Assembly: GCA_039822005.1 (NCBI GenBank)
Contig: JBCBMZ010000004.1
Location: forward strand, 248,001-312,000
Direction of reading: 5' to 3'
Source: JBCBDX01 sp039822005
GTDB taxonomy: Bacteria > Pseudomonadota > Alphaproteobacteria > Rhizobiales > Rhizobiaceae
Length of the DNA: 64,000 nucleotides
Part shown: positions 26,255 to 33,791 of the stretch, one piece after another
Layout of the letters: each line of letters begins with the position of its first letter
Position numbering within the stretch: position 1 is the stretch's first letter
Program-made: the position numbers and the translations under genes
Notes under the pieces: generated by a model
Told to the model about the DNA's origin: nothing
Database searches by the model: none
What the model saw: only the letters and a program-made list of their open reading frames with translations

Positions 26255-26413
26255 ACAAGCGCCAACCACGACAGTCGGTGAGGAACTGCAACCCGGAGAC
26301 CTACAAAAGTAGGTGGGTGCCAGTTGTAAGGGCCCACGAGCCCAAACAGCGCCAGCTCCCTAAGGATGCGTAAGGCCCCGGAGTAAATGTCCCCTGCCAC
26401 AAAGCGCAGTCAG
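26255..26413 (-). ncRNA. ssrS: 6S RNA
   Basis: RNA of about 159 nt that mimics an open promoter and sequesters sigma-70 RNA polymerase. On the minus strand it shows the alphaproteobacterial pattern: GGGGACATTTACTCCGGGGC in the 5' half, the partner GTAGGTCTCCGGGTTGCAG in the 3' half, a terminal arm with GGGCTCGTGGGCCC, and a complementary closing region. It lies between zapA and 5-formyl-THF cyclo-ligase, the classical ssrS location. A CTATAT element 26422-26427 would fit its -10 box. Ends are approximate. Confidence 0.82.
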
Positions 26414-26453
26414 CATTGGAGATATAGGATGTGTGCGCCAATCGGAAAAGGGG

Positions 26454-26807
26454 TCAGATCAACTTACCGGCCACCGCCTCCAGTTTCTGCGCCAACTCTT
26501 CAAGTCGCCCGGTCAGGATATCGTCCACACTGTCCGCTTTTTGCAACGCTGCATCACGCGTCTGCCGCAGCGCATCCATGTCCGCTTCAAGGGTTTTGAT
26601 CTTCTTTTGCACTTCAACAAGTTCATCCATGACCATAATACCCGCCATGACGGTCAGACGTTGGTCACCAATCTCCCCGAAGGATCCTTTGAGATGTGTA
26701 ACATATTTATCCAAACGTGATGCCAGATCGATCAGGTGCTCTTCCTGCCCCGGGTCACAAGCCATCCGGTAACTCTTGCCATCAATATTGACGCTGACTT
26801 GGCTCAT
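26454..26807 (-). CDS. zapA: cell division protein ZapA
   Basis: FtsZ-ring stabiliser. 117 residues: N-terminal beta/alpha domain MSQVSVNIDGKSYRMACDPG with EEHLIDLASRLDKYV, and a long C-terminal coiled coil from about residue 55 (MVMDELVEVQKKIKTLEADM). 3 bases downstream of the DUF4164 gene and upstream of 6S RNA. Confidence 0.92.
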   Translation of the reverse strand: MSQVSVNIDGKSYRMACDPGQEEHLIDLASRLDKYVTHLKGSFGEIGDQRLTVMAGIMVMDELVEVQKKIKTLEADMDALRQTRDAALQKADSVDDILTGRLEELAQKLEAVAGKLI

Positions 26808-26810
26808 TCG

Positions 26811-27083
26811 TCAGCGATCCAACACAGCGCGCAGGGTCTCCATCGCGGTGACAAGCCTTCTGGACACCTCCTTATTGACGTCCTCAAGCCTTTCCGCCCG
26901 CGATTCTGCAGCGTCAAGCGCATCGGCAAGACGCCCTCGGTCTGAATTCAAACGCTGCGCCTCTTCCTCAAAATCACGATTGTCAGACTTCAGCTCGGCC
27001 AGACGATCGGCATGATCGTCAAGTACCCCGACAGCCTTATCAAGCCGCGCCAAAACGTCGGACAATTTTTGATGCTGGACCAT
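26811..27083 (-). CDS. DUF4164 coiled-coil protein
   Basis: About 90 residues, almost wholly predicted coiled coil (LARLDKAVGVLDDHADRLAE ... ALDAAESRAERLEDVNKEVS). The family sits next to zapA in Rhizobiales, and a division-related role is inferred from that. The start at 27083 (MVQHQKLSDVL) follows AAGGG; a GTG 15 bases upstream is possible. It is divergent from tkt and begins the DUF4164-zapA operon. Confidence 0.8.
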   Translation of the reverse strand: MVQHQKLSDVLARLDKAVGVLDDHADRLAELKSDNRDFEEEAQRLNSDRGRLADALDAAESRAERLEDVNKEVSRRLVTAMETLRAVLDR

Positions 27084-27252
27084 CACACCCTTTTCCACCC
27101 ACGCACCTCATCGCCTTCTTCCGCCATTTGAAGGCGTTAACAAGGCAATGTGAGACGAAGCTTCAACTTCACCACGCTTTGTTTGATTCGCAAACGGGTG
27201 CATTCGCTTCCTTCACAATTTTTCCGCGTCTTCACACTTGCCGTCCGCTTTG

Positions 27253-27280
27253 TTGACTCAGGTGTCGCACCTGATATGTG
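27253..27280 (+). promoter_or_regulatory. candidate tkt promoter with palindromic operator in the spacer
   Basis: TTGACT (27253-27258) and TATGTG (27275-27280) are spaced by 16 bases. The spacer region contains a perfect inverted repeat TCAGGTG-TCG-CACCTGA (27258-27274). Such a palindrome between -35 and -10 is the standard place for a repressor operator. A second short hairpin (ACGGGT-TCT-ACCCGT) follows in the leader at about 27317-27331. Which regulator binds is unknown. Confidence 0.45.
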
Positions 27281-27366
27281 TCCGGCGCATTTCAACGAAC
27301 CGCTGCAGAAGAATGGACGGGTTCTACCCGTTGAACGTGAATTCACCGAGCAAACCGGATCCCACG

Positions 27367-29358
27367 ATGACACCACGCGAGAAACATGACCGGATGGCAA
27401 ATGCAATCCGGTTCCTTTCAACGGACGCCGTCCAAGCTGCCAACTCAGGCCATCCCGGCCTGCCCATGGGCGCGGCAGATATAGCCACCGTCCTTTTCAC
27501 GAAATTTATGCGCTTTGATCCAAAAGTACCCAACTGGCCCGATCGCGATCGCTTCATTCTGTCCGCTGGCCATGGCTCGATGCTGCTTTATTCGCTGCTG
27601 CATTTGTTGGGCTATGAGGACATGACGCTCGAACAATTGAAGAACTTCCGTCAACTCGGCTTCAACACCGCCGGACACCCCGAATATGGGCATGCATCCG
27701 GAATTGAAACAACGACCGGCCCGCTGGGCCAGGGCCTGGCCAATGGCGTCGGCATGGCCATCGCAGAACGCAAGTTACGCACTGATTTCGGTGAAGAACT
27801 CGTCAATCACTTCACCTATGTGCTGGCAGGCGATGGCTGTTTGATGGAAGGCATAAGCCAGGAAGCCATTTCGATGGCAGGCCATTTGAAACTCAACAAA
27901 CTGATCGTTTTGTGGGACGACAACAACATCACCATTGACGGTCAGGTTTCCCTATCTGACTCCACCAACCAGATTGCCCGATTTGAAGCATCGGGCTGGG
28001 CAACGCTGGAGATTAACGGTCACGATCCGGACGCCATTGAGAGCGCGATTGAAAAGGCACAGACCTCTGACCGCCCGACGATGATCGCCTGTAAAACAAC
28101 CATTGGATATGGCGCGCCAACGCGCGCGGGAACTTCCAAGGCGCATGGTGCACCGCTTGGTGACGAGGAAATCGCTGCGACACGCGAAGCATTGGGCTGG
28201 ACCCATGAACCCTTTGATATCCCGGCAGAAATCCGTGATGACTGGCGCGTGGCAGGGCTCAACGCGTGCAAGGACCGCCAGACATGGGAACAACGGCTGG
28301 AAGCCTTGGGCAATGGCGTTCGCGGTGAATTTGACCGACGCATGCGCGGCGACCTGCCTGCGACATTCGCAACCGCCGCAACCGAGTACAAAAAGCAATT
28401 GGCCAAAGACCAGCCAAAGGTTGCTACCCGCAAATCATCGGAGATGGCGCTGGAAGTGATCAATGCCGCCATTCCCGAAACACTGGGCGGTTCGGCCGAT
28501 CTGACCGGTTCAAACAATACAAAAACCGCGCAAACACCGCCGATTACACCCGATGACTTTGCGGGTCGTTACCTCCATTACGGCATTCGCGAGCACGGCA
28601 TGGCGTCCGCGATGAACGGCATAGCCCTGCACGGTGGCCTGATCCCGTATGGGGGCACGTTCCTCGTATTCTCCGATTATGCCCGCCCCGCCATGCGTCT
28701 GGCATCGTTGATGGGTATCCGTTCCATTTTCGTGATGACACACGATTCAATCGGCCTTGGTGAAGACGGCCCCACCCACCAGCCGGTGGAGCACTTGGCC
28801 GCGTTGCGTGCGATCCCAAATCACATGGTTTTCCGGCCCGCCGACGCGATGGAAACCATGGAGTGCTGGGAATTGGCTCTGGCATCAGAAAAAACACCGT
28901 CCACTTTGGCGCTGACCCGTCAGGGGCTTCCGGCGGTGCGGCCAGAGTTCGACGAGGACAATCGATGTGCGCTGGGCGCCTATGAATTGGCGACCGCTTC
29001 GGCGGATGCGAAAGTCACCCTCTATGCAAGCGGATCGGAAATCGAACTGGCTATGCAAGCCCGCGAGCAGCTGGAAGCAAAGGGACATGCAACACGTGTG
29101 ATTTCTGTACCGTGCATGGAGCTGTTTGCGCAGCAGGAGGATGGATATCGCAAAGCCATTACTGGCGACGACAGCATCAAGGTAGCTATCGAGGCCGGCG
29201 TTCGACAGGGTTGGGACGCGATGATTGGTGCAGACGGCATTTTTATCGGCATGGATTCATTTGGCGCATCCGGCCCGTATAAAAAGCTGTACGAGCATTT
29301 TGGCATTACGACAGATGCCATTGTGAATGCCGCGCTGGCAAAAATGGACGCGCAATAA
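27367..29358 (+). CDS. tkt: transketolase
   Basis: TPP-dependent two-carbon transfer enzyme of the pentose phosphate and Calvin cycles. 663 residues with start MTPREKHDRMANAIRFLSTD at 27367; longer in-frame starts overlap the promoter. Seen: SGHPGLPMGAADIATVLF, the TPP/metal motif LAGDGCLMEGISQEA, GYGAPTRAGTSKAHG, and the second-domain signature RYLHYGIREHGMASAMNGIA. Start of a central carbon cluster tkt-gap-(...)-pgk-fda transcribed in one direction. Confidence 0.97.
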   Translation: MTPREKHDRMANAIRFLSTDAVQAANSGHPGLPMGAADIATVLFTKFMRFDPKVPNWPDRDRFILSAGHGSMLLYSLLHLLGYEDMTLEQLKNFRQLGFNTAGHPEYGHASGIETTTGPLGQGLANGVGMAIAERKLRTDFGEELVNHFTYVLAGDGCLMEGISQEAISMAGHLKLNKLIVLWDDNNITIDGQVSLSDSTNQIARFEASGWATLEINGHDPDAIESAIEKAQTSDRPTMIACKTTIGYGAPTRAGTSKAHGAPLGDEEIAATREALGWTHEPFDIPAEIRDDWRVAGLNACKDRQTWEQRLEALGNGVRGEFDRRMRGDLPATFATAATEYKKQLAKDQPKVATRKSSEMALEVINAAIPETLGGSADLTGSNNTKTAQTPPITPDDFAGRYLHYGIREHGMASAMNGIALHGGLIPYGGTFLVFSDYARPAMRLASLMGIRSIFVMTHDSIGLGEDGPTHQPVEHLAALRAIPNHMVFRPADAMETMECWELALASEKTPSTLALTRQGLPAVRPEFDEDNRCALGAYELATASADAKVTLYASGSEIELAMQAREQLEAKGHATRVISVPCMELFAQQEDGYRKAITGDDSIKVAIEAGVRQGWDAMIGADGIFIGMDSFGASGPYKKLYEHFGITTDAIVNAALAKMDAQ

Positions 29359-29389
29359 CACGCTGCGGTGGAATAAAGACTTCTACGGA

Positions 29390-29436
29390 AAGGCGAGAAT
29401 TGGAAAAGGTTTCACCTTTTAACCAAACCTCGCCTT
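29390..29436 (+). terminator. nested hairpin downstream of tkt
   Basis: Outer stem AAGGCGAG / CTCGCCTT (8 bp) encloses an inner stem AAAAGGT / ACCTTTT (7 bp, 3-nt loop). There is no long T-run, so this is either a weak terminator or an mRNA-stabilising 3' structure for tkt. Confidence 0.4.
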
Positions 29437-29591
29437 GCCGCTCGCGTTGTTCGTGCCCCTGCTCCTTGGCCTGCTGTTCTGATGGGTTACATGCCCGATT
29501 TTTTTAACGATCTGCATTGGCAGCCCGTACCCGTAGCGTTAATGAGCGCACAAAATTTGTTTTGATCGGCACTAAAGTCGAAGAACCGCAA

Positions 29592-29605
29592 GGCGGCTCG
29601 CCGCC
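29592..29605 (+). other. GC-rich hairpin in the gap leader
   Basis: Perfect GGCGGC-TC-GCCGCC, ending 20 bases before the GTG of gap and 9 bases before its GGAG ribosome-binding site. It could limit 5' degradation or influence ribosome entry. Confidence 0.35.
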
Positions 29606-29625
29606 AAATAGAACTGGAGAACAAC

Positions 29626-30639
29626 GTGTCCCAAAAGGTAAAAATCGCCATCAACGGATTTGGCCGCATCGGTCGTAATGTCGTTCGCGCCATTTACGAA
29701 TCTGGTCGCGAAGATATCGATATCGTGGCCATCAATGATCTTGGGCCGGTTGAGACCAACGCGCACCTGATGCGCTATGATAGCGTGCACGGCAAGTTCC
29801 CCCGCGACGTGACCGTATCCGGTGACCGCATACACATTGGCACCGAGAGCTTTAAAGTTCTGTCTGAACGTGATCCGTCCAAATTGCCCTGGGGCGAAAT
29901 GGACATCGATATCGTTATGGAATGTACCGGCATTTTCACATCAAAAGAAAAAGCCACGATGCATCTGGACGCAGGCGCCAAACGCGTTCTGGTGTCCGCA
30001 CCTGCATCTGGTGCTGACAAGACAATCGTCTATGGCGTCAATGATGACGTCCTGACATCCGACGATGTTGTCGTCTCAAACGCTTCATGCACAACGAACT
30101 GCTTGGCGCCCGTTGCCAAAGTGCTCAACGATACCATCGGCATCGAAAAGGGCATGATGACAACCATCCACTCCTACACCGGTGACCAGCCAACCTTGGA
30201 CACGATGCACAAGGATCTTTATCGCGCGCGTGCTGCTGCGATGAACATGATCCCCACATCGACCGGCGCTGCCAAGGCCGTTGGTCTCGTGTTACCGGAC
30301 CTCAATGGCAAGCTTGACGGTTTTGCCATGCGCGTTCCGACACCGAACGTCTCCATCGTCGACCTGAAATTCATCGCCAAGCGCGAGACAAGCGCGGAAG
30401 AAGTCAATCAGGCGATCCGCGACGCGGCCAACGGCCCGCTCAAAGGAATTTTGGGCTATACGGACGAGAAACTGGTCTCAATGGACTTCAACCATGATCC
30501 GCACTCATCCATTTTCCACACCGAGAAAACAGCGGTGATGGATGGCACATTCGTGGCAATTTTGTCCTGGTACGACAATGAATGGGGTTTCTCCAACCGC
30601 ATGGGCGATACAGCTGTTGCGATGGCTAAACTGATCTGA
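29626..30639 (+). CDS. gap: glyceraldehyde-3-phosphate dehydrogenase
   Basis: Glycolytic/gluconeogenic enzyme. 337 residues from a GTG start (GGAG seven bases upstream). N-terminal Rossmann motif INGFGRIGRNVVRAI; catalytic cysteine in SNASCTTNCLAP near residue 155; conserved GAAKAVGLVLPDLNGKL and the C-terminal SWYDNEWGFSNRM. The Asp after the first strand cluster (INDLG) favours NAD over NADP, but this is not decisive. Followed by a strong terminator, so pgk is transcribed separately. Confidence 0.98.
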   Translation: MSQKVKIAINGFGRIGRNVVRAIYESGREDIDIVAINDLGPVETNAHLMRYDSVHGKFPRDVTVSGDRIHIGTESFKVLSERDPSKLPWGEMDIDIVMECTGIFTSKEKATMHLDAGAKRVLVSAPASGADKTIVYGVNDDVLTSDDVVVSNASCTTNCLAPVAKVLNDTIGIEKGMMTTIHSYTGDQPTLDTMHKDLYRARAAAMNMIPTSTGAAKAVGLVLPDLNGKLDGFAMRVPTPNVSIVDLKFIAKRETSAEEVNQAIRDAANGPLKGILGYTDEKLVSMDFNHDPHSSIFHTEKTAVMDGTFVAILSWYDNEWGFSNRMGDTAVAMAKLI

Positions 30640-30661
30640 TCAGTATTCCATAAACGCTCTT

Positions 30662-30690
30662 AAGCCCGGCCACGTGCCGGGCTTTTTTGT
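30662..30690 (+). terminator. rho-independent terminator after gap
   Basis: Stem AAGCCCGGC / GCCGGGCTT with loop CACGT, followed by TTTTTG. A textbook terminator 22 bases beyond the gap stop; it also separates gap from the convergent gene ending at 30696. Confidence 0.92.
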
Positions 30691-30695
30691 TCAAG

Positions 30696-31310
30696 CTAGA
30701 TCCGTTTGCGACGTGACCGAAACCCGGCGAAAAACGCCAGCGCCGCGACAACGCAAAGCGCAATCTTGGATATTTGCTCCATCACGCCTTCGATCAAAAG
30801 CACATGCGCAATAGTGCCAGCGACGGCTATGGCGGTAAGGCCCAAATGCATCTTTTGCCAGATGCTGAAACGGAGCGTGAGCAAACGCCGTAATGCGACA
30901 ACCGCTGCGGCGCCAATCAACGCCCACATCGCAATCACCCCCCAAAGCGAAAACGGCGTTGGCGACACGAGAAGCAACGCGTCCACAACATCGGGCGGGC
31001 TGGTTACCCACAGTGCGGCGACATGCACCAAAACCAAACCAAGCAAAACCAGTCCCAAAAACCGATGCACACGTCGAGCATTGAAACGCTCGGGAATCGG
31101 TAAAATGTTGGTTGCTAGGAGCGGCTGCACCACCAGCAAAATCAGCGCCAAGATGCCCGAAAAGCTCGCTAGTTGATAAATCAGATCGCGCCACTGCAAA
31201 AGCGGACTTAAGGCAGCTGCAAATGTCGCCGCCAGGCTAACGGCAACCAAGACGAACCAAACTGATAGCGCCCGTATGCGCGATCCCTTTTCGGCACTCG
31301 GTTCGATCAA
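30696..31310 (-). CDS. ferric reductase-like transmembrane heme protein
   Basis: 204 residues, about six membrane helices. Four His residues are placed in two pairs 14 residues apart: His82/His96 (VHRFLGLVLLGLVLVH) and His155/His169 (MHLGLTAIAVAGTIAH). This is the two-heme arrangement of the ferric-reductase/MsrQ membrane domain family. No FAD/NAD domain is attached. It overlaps the preceding Tat-signal gene by 4 bases (ATGA), so the two are translationally coupled, recalling MsrP-MsrQ where MsrQ feeds electrons to a Tat-exported partner. Confidence 0.8.
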   Translation of the reverse strand: MIEPSAEKGSRIRALSVWFVLVAVSLAATFAAALSPLLQWRDLIYQLASFSGILALILLVVQPLLATNILPIPERFNARRVHRFLGLVLLGLVLVHVAALWVTSPPDVVDALLLVSPTPFSLWGVIAMWALIGAAAVVALRRLLTLRFSIWQKMHLGLTAIAVAGTIAHVLLIEGVMEQISKIALCVVAALAFFAGFRSRRKRI

Positions 31311-31795
31311 GCTGGTTCCAGAACGAACTCAACATGTAAGCTGGTGTCGCGTGAACTCGCCATGACCGGGCGTAGAAACACAGTTTTGAATTCGCCACTG
31401 TCATAAGCCAAGTGTCCATGAGCCTGCCCGAACGCGGGTACGATCTGGGGCATGTCCATCATGAACTCGCCATTGGCATCGGTCAGCGTTGCACCATGGC
31501 TATGCGCATCCCGTTCATGGCCTTCGGTGGTGTGCGCCCACATTTGAATGCGTTGGCCCGGTAGCAGCTTGCCGTCTCCGGCGCGGCGCACCCGCCCCGT
31601 CATCGTAAATCCACCACCCCCAATGCGTTCGACGGTTGGCGCGCCTGGTCGATAATTGTTAGCACCACCGCGCATCGTTCGGGTTGGTGCCAAACCTTCA
31701 GCCTGTGCAGGCACCGTCAAACGGGATGAACCCGCAACGAGAACGCCGCCAACCGCAGCCAAAAGATGTCGACGTGAAAGCACGGGATTGTTCAT
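31307..31795 (-). CDS. Tat-exported intradiol dioxygenase-like protein
   Basis: 162 residues with a twin-arginine signal (MNNPVLSRRHLLAAVGGVLV). The body resembles the core of intradiol ring-cleavage dioxygenases: FTMTGRVRRAGDGKLLPGQRIQMWAHT, ATLTDANGEFMMDMPQIVP, GHLAYDSGEFKTVFLRPV. It is short, and the residues where the iron-binding Tyr would lie read HERDAHSHG, while the usual PHIH pair appears as AHGH. Canonical catechol dioxygenase activity is therefore doubtful. It is coupled to the ferric-reductase-like membrane protein, suggesting an electron-accepting periplasmic partner (inference). Confidence 0.7.
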   Translation of the reverse strand: MNNPVLSRRHLLAAVGGVLVAGSSRLTVPAQAEGLAPTRTMRGGANNYRPGAPTVERIGGGGFTMTGRVRRAGDGKLLPGQRIQMWAHTTEGHERDAHSHGATLTDANGEFMMDMPQIVPAFGQAHGHLAYDSGEFKTVFLRPVMASSRDTSLHVEFVLEPA

Positions 31796-31917
31796 GAAAG
31801 CATCTCCTCAATTTTCATCATTAGAGGTGGGGCTGGAAGCAGATCATGACAAGCTGGTCGAATTTATGAAATCAAGTATGCGTGAGCCGCAAATGGTCGC
31901 GGCACGAGCAACATCCG

Positions 31918-32415
31918 TCAAAAGGTCGAATTGTTGTTCGCAACCGTTCCGCCGGTCATCAGCACAATGAACCGGGCAAAAAAGTCGATCGGCTGGATGG
32001 CATCCCAGTGTTCAGCCAGCTTGCCATCTTCGACGCGAAAAGTATCGGTGATGATGAAACCTTTCCGATCATTGCCGCGATGCAACGCCTTCAACGTCAC
32101 ATGACTGTGCACCACAACGCGATCACCACTGGCGATGATGAACTTTACATCATAGCCATACTCCGGAAAGCGACCCGTTAGCATTTTGACATAGTCAACA
32201 ACGCCGGAAACCTGATCGGAAATGGCGCGATTATGCTGCACATAGGCACCGCTATCAAATGTGCGCAGTGTGTAGTCAAAATCATGTTCGTTCATCAGAT
32301 GCTGGAGGAAATCGACCACAAGCGCGGCATTGCTGCGCTCTTCTTTCGTCCAGTTTCCTTGTATGTGGTCATCGACCGAAATCACCTGATACGCAGCACC
32401 ATGCGTGGCTGCCAT
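31918..32415 (-). CDS. SnoaL-like (NTF2 fold) protein
   Basis: 165 residues; the second half reads NRAISDQVSGVVDYVKMLTG, VKFIIASGDRVVVHSHVTLKA, GFIITDTFRVEDGKLAEHWDAIQPI, the standard SnoaL/NTF2-like polyketide-cyclase-type fold. The family has many small-molecule or detoxification roles and no specific reaction can be assigned. GGAG lies seven bases before the ATG. Divergent from the HxlR-type regulator at 32594, which is probably its controller. Confidence 0.78.
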   Translation of the reverse strand: MAATHGAAYQVISVDDHIQGNWTKEERSNAALVVDFLQHLMNEHDFDYTLRTFDSGAYVQHNRAISDQVSGVVDYVKMLTGRFPEYGYDVKFIIASGDRVVVHSHVTLKALHRGNDRKGFIITDTFRVEDGKLAEHWDAIQPIDFFARFIVLMTGGTVANNNSTF

Positions 32416-32454
32416 TTTCTGTCTCCTTGATATGAGAAATCATTCAGATAACTA

Positions 32455-32563
32455 GGTACGTTTTTAATACCACGTGTCAATTAGGTACTAATTTGATACG
32501 CGGTATGCACGAGGATACCTTAAGGTGGCATATATTGCACGCTTCGCCGTGGCCTGCTAAACT
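32455..32563. promoter_or_regulatory. divergent control region with repeated GGTA/TACC motifs and hxlR-type promoter
   Basis: Between the SnoaL gene and the HxlR regulator. Motifs: GGTA...TACC (32455-32458 with 32468-32471), GGTA at 32484-32487, ATAC-GCG-GTAT (32496-32506) and a perfect palindrome ACCTTAAGGT (32517-32526). A promoter for the regulator is TTGCAC (32535-32540), 17 bases, TAAACT (32558-32563). The repeated half-sites are candidates for autoregulatory HxlR operators. Confidence 0.45.
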
Positions 32564-32593
32564 ATAGCAGTTCGATTTGGATACCACATAGTC

Positions 32594-32971
32594 ATGCTAC
32601 CCATCGGTGTTGAAGGCAAAGACCAAGCAGAAAATTGTCCCATCCGCTCCGTTCTGGCCAATGTGTCAGGCAAGTGGCGCATCCTAATATTGTTGGCTTT
32701 GGAGGATGGCCCCAAACGTTTTGGCGTCATGAAGCGCTGCATTGGCGATACCACCCAGCGCGTTCTGACTGAAAATCTACGCAGCTTGCAACGTGATGGG
32801 TACCTGACGCGGACAGTGGATCCCGACCCGCCCATCGCCGTGACCTATGCACTGACACCGCTAGGCGAAGAACTCGCCTCCATGATGAAGCCGCTCGTCT
32901 TTTGGTCAAACAGCCATATGGAGCAAGTGCACGCCGCACGCACTGCATACGATGATGCGAGCCCCGCTTAG
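32594..32971 (+). CDS. HxlR-family winged-helix transcriptional regulator
   Basis: 125 residues. MarR/DUF24-type winged helix with NCPIRSVLANVSGKWRILIL; the Cys is at the position used for redox or electrophile sensing in this family (for example YodB/HypR). The wing region reads VLTENLRSLQRDGYLTRTV followed by YALTPLGEELASMM. It likely controls the divergent SnoaL gene and itself. Possible inducers are quinones or reactive electrophiles (inference). Confidence 0.88.
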   Translation: MLPIGVEGKDQAENCPIRSVLANVSGKWRILILLALEDGPKRFGVMKRCIGDTTQRVLTENLRSLQRDGYLTRTVDPDPPIAVTYALTPLGEELASMMKPLVFWSNSHMEQVHAARTAYDDASPA

Positions 32972-33032
32972 GTTTTCAGTTTTTCAGCCTAAAATGTTTG
33001 CAGTCCCACCCCCTGCAAACTACTTATGAGGC

Positions 33033-33233
33033 ATGGACCCGGCAGCTCTGTTTCTCGTCATTGGTTTTGGTATCATCGTCTTGGCGATGGTGATCGGAGC
33101 TTTGTTCAACAAAACAGCGAAAAAACAAATGCCAGGACGTCGCGGTGGCACCGGTGTCGGCGGCGTCGTACCACATAACGGCAAGTCGAACAGCTGGTTC
33201 GACGGTGATGACGGCGGTGGCGGTGGTGACTGA
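33033..33233 (+). CDS. small membrane protein with Gly-rich tail
   Basis: 66 residues: an N-terminal membrane helix (LFLVIGFGIIVLAMVIGALF), then a basic patch (NKTAKKQMPGRRGG) and a glycine/aspartate-rich end (SWFDGDDGGGGGD). Not recognised. Its last 26 bases overlap the start region of the DUF924 gene in another frame. Confidence 0.55.
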   Translation: MDPAALFLVIGFGIIVLAMVIGALFNKTAKKQMPGRRGGTGVGGVVPHNGKSNSWFDGDDGGGGGD

Positions 33234-33780
33234 TACCCATCCGGAAGCAGAAGCGGTTCTCAATTTCTGGCTCGTCGAGACCGACGAGAAAATGTGGTTT
33301 TCGGCTTCTGAAGCCTTTGATGCACAAGTGCGTATCGGCTTTTCTAAGACACTCAAGCGTGCGGAAAAATCCGAGCTATGGAGTTGGCGCTCAACTCCCC
33401 GCGGCAGGGTCGCCGAGATCATCGTGCTCGATCAGTTTTCCCGCCAACTCTACCGCAAGTCAGGGCGTGCCTTTGCCAATGACACGCTCGCTTTGGCCCT
33501 GGCGCAAGAAGTTGTTGCGCAGAACATGAAAGCGCAGTTGGCTCATTTTGAATGGTACTTCGCCTTGATGCCCTACATGCATTCAGAGAGTCTGTCCGTG
33601 CACGAAGAAGCCGTCCAACTTTTCGAAACGGTGAGCGAAAAGGCACTCGATTTTGAAAAACGTCATCGCAGTGTCATTGAACGCTTTGGACGCTATCCAA
33701 AACGCAATGAAGCGCTGGGAAGGCTTTCAACGGCCAGCGAACTGGAATACATCGCCGCCACAGGCAATTCGATGTTTTAA
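33208..33780 (+). CDS. DUF924 family protein
   Basis: About 190 residues. The family core is clear: AEAVLNFWLVETDEKMWF, GRVAEIIVLDQFSRQLYRKS, YFALMPYMHSESLSVHEEAV and FGRYPKRNEALGR. All-helical TPR-like fold; function not established. The start is uncertain: ATG 33208 or GTG at 33217/33226, in the GGT-repeat DNA that also encodes the Gly-rich tail of the preceding small gene. Eleven bases separate it from pgk. Confidence 0.85.
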   Translation: MTAVAVVTDTHPEAEAVLNFWLVETDEKMWFSASEAFDAQVRIGFSKTLKRAEKSELWSWRSTPRGRVAEIIVLDQFSRQLYRKSGRAFANDTLALALAQEVVAQNMKAQLAHFEWYFALMPYMHSESLSVHEEAVQLFETVSEKALDFEKRHRSVIERFGRYPKRNEALGRLSTASELEYIAATGNSMF

Positions 33781-33791
33781 CAGGCAGTATT

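Noticed and set aside
26227..26400. N-terminal extension of 5-formyl-THF cyclo-ligase
   Set aside because: The DNA corresponds to 6S RNA, and the translated extension does not resemble the enzyme family.
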